From: Klebsormidium nitens
Taxonomy: Eukaryota > Streptophyta > Klebsormidiophyceae > Klebsormidiales > Klebsormidiaceae
Direction: 5' to 3'
Assembly: GCA_000708835.1 (NCBI GenBank)
Contig: DF237865.1
Location: 1 to 23,938 of the forward strand
Length of the DNA stretch: 23,938 bases
The translations under genes and the position numbers were made by a program. Of this stretch, positions 20,424 to 23,938 are shown piece after piece; position 1 is the first letter of the stretch; the number at the start of each line of letters is the position of its first letter. The notes beneath the pieces were generated by a model. It saw nothing but the letters and a program-made list of their open reading frames with translations, was not told where the DNA came from and searched no databases.

Positions 20424-21606
20424 ATGAATGTTGAGCTGTACATACCACCGAAGAAGGGCTCTCTAGACCCTGTTATCAGTGAAATAGCGGCCCTGGAAAA
20501 GCGCATCTTCCCAAAGCATGAGTCTATGTCCTCATATCTCAAGGAGGAAGTCAACCGGAGAGGGACCACTCTGATGTTCGTGAGAGCGAAGCAGAGCCAT
20601 TCAAATCTGGAACCTCCGGATGTAACCAAAGCTGGGGAAAGCGAACCACTCCCCCCAGTGGTCGGGTACATCATATTCACTGCCAGTTCACTGGTGGGTA
20701 ATATCACCAAGCTAGCAGGTGAGCTATCTGAGAGTAGCGAATATTCTGATGATAAGAAGTATCAATGAAGCCATTCCGTTTTGAGGCCCAGTTCTGAGTG
20801 CATCCTTTGCCTGAAAGATTTGAGTGTGACAGCTTTGTAGGGGAGGCAGTTTCGCCACGAAAACTTTTCTTATGTAAAAGCGTGACTTGGCTGAAGGTCT
20901 CTTCACATTCCTGCCGGTTCAGCACTTCTATCAGAGAGCAGGAGGGGCTGGAAGAGGTTCAACCTTGTGTCTGCATCTTTAAGCGTCCTATGGTTATGAA
21001 GGTCGTTTACGAATATTGTCCCTCCTCAATACCTTCGCTTAAACATCGTAGATCCTGCTGTGCATGGGGCAAAGATTGAGACCTAAAGTCACATCTGAAA
21101 ACTCTAGGATCCTCCTTTTGATGCCAAGCAGGCTGTTCTCGATTTTGGCAAGAGGCAAGGCTCTCAGCAACTTCTGACACCTAAGCTGCGTAGGGACCTT
21201 TAGCTGGTGCTTCTTTGCGGCCAGCAGGCTGTTGACTCGCTAAGAAATACTCAAGGGAGAATGGACGCCTTCGAGAAGTCGAATGAAGGTTGACGCCGTT
21301 CGTTGATGGTCTTGTTTGTACATTCATAATGTACAACGTATGTTTTCAAGAAAGTCACAAGTCGTCTTTCTACTTGATGCAGTCCACGAAGCATACCGAC
21401 AGCAAGGGTATGCATCTGCTCTTATCGAAGCTGTAGTCAAGCGCTTGAAGGGTCGCCGAATAGCAAGCGTTGCACTCCATGTCGATCCATCTCGAACCGC
21501 TGCATTCCAGCTCTACAAAAAACTTGGCTTCTCGGTAGAGTCGCGGCATGAGTCATACTATGCGCCTGATCGGCACGCTGTGAGGATGCTTCTTGAGATT
21601 GATTGA
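20424..21606 (+). CDS. GNAT-family N-acetyltransferase, 2 exons
   Basis: Exons 20424-20718 and 21383-21606 join in phase 1 (A|G + TC gives Val) to encode 172 residues. The acetyl-CoA-binding region is clear: VVGYIIFTA (strand, 79-87), ITKLAV (94-99), then the pyrophosphate-binding loop R104-Q-Q-G107-Y-A109. Next come ALHVDPSRTAAFQLYKKLGF (129-148) and SYYAPDRHAVRMLLEID at the end. The N-terminal VISEIAALEKRIFPKHESM resembles a plant GNAT group I recall. The YKKLGF and YYAPDR segments are also like those of N-terminal acetyltransferases such as NAA50, so a protein substrate is possible but unproved. Length matches a single GNAT domain. A transit peptide from an unseen upstream exon cannot be ruled out. 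Confidence 0.87.
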
Positions 21607-21856
21607 CCAGGGCGGGTCAAATTGCTGCGTAAAGCGTCACAGCTCATTGACGTCTAATCTTGTCAATTTTTGGTGGGCCAAAAGACATGGCTGATATCCT
21701 GCTTGCTTGCTTGAGATCGAACAAGATGTGCCAGCACGCCTAATTAAAGACCAAGTCGTTGATGAAGGGATTCAAATGATGCATGTATACAATTCATGCT
21801 TCAATGGTGCCAGATCTGGCAGAGGCATCATCTGACATCTGACATTTGATGCCGAC

Positions 21857-23734
21857 ATGCTTTTGCCCTCCTCTTACCGCCCCATCTCACTGACTTCTGC
21901 CGTCTCCAAAATTTTCGAGAAGGTTATGCTCACACGTCTAGACTGTTATGCAGATGAAACCGAACTGTTCCCTGACGAACAAGCCGGTTTTCGGAAAGGT
22001 CGTTCTCCCTTAGAACAAGCCTATATCCTTCGCGAAATCCTTGACGCCCGAAAGCAATTGAAACAAGCCACGACGTTTTTATGCTTCATCGATCTGGAAT
22101 CTGCCTTCCCGTCTTCTTGGCGAGAGGGAATGTGGAGACGACTTCACGAAGCCAATGTCAACGGTAAAATGTTCCGTATAATCAAGTCGCTTTATGTTGA
22201 CTGCTCCTCGGCTCTGCTTACTGACTCCGGTTTGTCAGACTGGTTCCCTGTTGAAGGTGGCACTCGTCAAGGTGCTGTGTTATCACCCTTCCTTTTCTCG
22301 CTTCTTATTTCCCCCCTCGTAGATGCATTGCAGTCAGTAAACATGGGGATCGATTTCTTTGGAATCCGCATCGGTTGTCTTCTCTTTGCTGATGACATTG
22401 TTTTGATTGCTGACTCGGAACTGCACCTGCAGGCGATGATGGATGTTGCTACACAGTACTTTAGTAGATGGCGGTTTACAGTTTCTGCCACCAAATCTAA
22501 AGTTGTAAGCCTTGGCCACTGCGAAACTCGGACGTTAAAAGATCGCTCTTGGAACTTAGGCAGTCGCACAATCAAGGATGTTGTCTCTTACACGTATCTT
22601 GGGATTGAATTCGACAAATCCGGCAATTGGCTAAATGCAATCCGAAAGAACATAGAAAAGTGCCGCCATAGCATGGGTCACCTGTACTCGTTTACTGATA
22701 ATCCTGATCAAGGACTCACTGTTGGACATTTGTCCACTCTGTGGGGTCTTTTTGCACGGTCTCGCCTTCTCTATGGATCCGAAATCTGGTCGGCCCCTAG
22801 TGCATCTGCGCTCGAGTCCTTGGAGGTAGCACAGACCTCTGCAGGACGTCAGATCCTTGGCAAGGCGGGTGATTCTAACATCATCCGTGAAGCTGTGTCT
22901 GGCGATCTTGGATGCTTGTCTGTTCGATCGCACCTGCGCCTTGCCAAACTCCGCTTTCTTGTTCGGCTTCTTCGCCTCCCCGATGATCGCCTTGCTAAAC
23001 GAGTTTTCGTTCTTGCAGTCGCACAGTCGGATGCCTCATGTACCTCACTTTTCCCCCCAACCTCTACTCCGTCTTGTTGGTGCAAAGAAGCTTACGAAAC
23101 CCTTGTCGAATTGGGGTTAGAATCCTGGTGGACTTCCGGCCTCCCTCCTCCTTTGCTTCAGTCCGATTATGCTTTGAAACGCGAATGCAATCGACGAGTC
23201 TCTGAATTAGACAACGAGGAATGGTTGCAGGCTCTCCACGAACCCCCTGTCCCGCAATCTGGTCTTTCCGCGCGTGAACATTATCTTCGATCAAAGACGT
23301 GCAAATCCGTTGAACGTTACCTATTCTGTGATGATCGTAAATCAGCTCTGATCAAGTTCTATTCGCGCTCTCGTTGCTTCGGTCTCAACGCTCGTACCCA
23401 ACACGGTGCGGCAGACGCGGCGACATCGGCCCGGAAAGCCTGTTCCCTGTGCAATTTTAGCATCATTGAAGACGAAGAACACTTTTTGCTTGTCTGCCCT
23501 GAGTATGCATTATCACGTCGGTTGATGTGGTTGAACATTGAGGCTGCACTTGAGCATTCCGTCTGGGCACAACTGGCCCTTTCTCCCCCGCGCTTACAGT
23601 TAGATTATTTGCTTGGTCGTTGCGAAACCGCCTGGCCTGACGAAACTGGCGCTTTACTTGATTCACTTGTTCGCACGTTTCTTCTCAGGGCTGCCTCTGT
23701 GCGCAAGTCTCGCATGAAACAGGCTCCTCCATAA
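21857..23734 (+). mobile_element. 5'-truncated non-LTR retrotransposon (LINE) with intact reverse transcriptase ORF
   Basis: A 625-codon open frame encodes a LINE-type reverse transcriptase. It starts at SSYRPISLTS (residues 5-14), the usual RT block, followed by EQAGFRKGRS (41-50), the first catalytic Asp in FIDLESAF (D79), GGTRQGAVLSP (134-144) and FADD (177-180), so all three catalytic Asp (D79, D179, D180) are present. The position after AF in block A is Pro, where Asp is common. Near the C-terminus is a zinc-binding motif, C529-x2-C532-x9-H542-x4-C547. The endonuclease and everything before the RT are missing. An in-frame stop lies just upstream (about 21833), so the ATG at 21857 sits at or next to the truncation point. 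No frameshift or stop interrupts the frame, suggesting a recent insertion or copy. The 3' end and any target-site duplication lie beyond what I can define. Confidence 0.94.
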
Positions 23735-23938
23735 TCAGCCGCTCGCTCGTTCAAGCTTCTGATTGCGTCGCTAACATTTTCCCTATCTTTTCAGGATCTG
23801 TGACTTAGGTTCGTATGCACCTGCATCATACCGGACCAGGCCCATTGAGTGAACAGCGACCCCCGGCAATCTCGTCCCAGCCCTAGCATATGCCTTTGCT
23901 CGGAGCGTGAAAGAGCGGCACTTTCACTCCGATTTAGA
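23735..23938 (+). other. Presumed 3' untranslated part of the LINE
   Basis: Sequence after the RT stop contains no further gene. No poly(A) or simple-repeat tail is reached, so the element probably extends past the window edge. Confidence 0.5.
23901..23931 (+). other. Stem-loop near the 3' end of the LINE
   Basis: GTGAAAG (23907-23913) and CTTTCAC (23921-23927) form a perfect 7-bp stem around a 7-nt loop. CGGA/TCCG adds four pairs beyond a 2-nt bulge. Some LINE reverse transcriptases recognise a 3' stem-loop in their RNA; a role here is inferred only from position. Confidence 0.5.

Overview
The window is nuclear DNA of a green-lineage eukaryote. Protein-coding genes are split by GT-AG introns of about 80 to 1,300 bp. 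The gene set includes a P-class pentatricopeptide (PPR) protein, a protein with a plastid/lumen-type leader, and a SDHAF2 whose conserved blocks look plant-like. Base composition is moderate and intergenic spaces are short. A streptophyte alga such as Klebsormidium, or an early-diverging land plant, would fit; this is an inference and the species cannot be proved from the window. All gene models were built by hand from reading-frame phase, splice-site motifs and protein similarity recalled from memory. No search was run.

Layout, left to right. (1) 510-2847 (+): SDHAF2, the mitochondrial flavinylation factor of succinate dehydrogenase, 4 exons. (2) 9242-4068 (-): a 5-exon PPR gene with a CCHC zinc knuckle ahead of about 12 PPR motifs. 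Its third intron holds three decaying copies of the next exon's acceptor and first ~50 nt, plus a likely copy of the preceding exon's end and donor. (3) 10106-12300 (+): ABITRAM/FAM206 (Simiate) homologue, 6 exons. (4) 13521-15847 (+): an unrecognised gene of about 6 exons, whose phases require a 19-nt microexon. (5) 19480-16888 (-): a DUF2358/NTF2-like protein with a bipartite plastid-lumen leader, 4 exons. (6) 20424-21606 (+): a 2-exon GNAT acetyltransferase of plant type. (7) 21857-23734 (+) and beyond: a 5'-truncated non-LTR retrotransposon whose reverse-transcriptase frame is intact for 625 codons.

Gene pairs alternate: SDHAF2 converges on PPR, PPR diverges from ABITRAM across 863 bp, the unknown gene converges on the DUF2358 gene, and the DUF2358 gene diverges from GNAT across 943 bp. 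The genes do not form one pathway. Three are probably organelle-directed (SDHAF2, PPR, DUF2358), which is unremarkable for a plant nuclear genome. The most unusual material is the intronic pseudo-exon array in the PPR gene, its apparent GC-AG intron, the unknown gene with its microexon, and the still-open truncated LINE.
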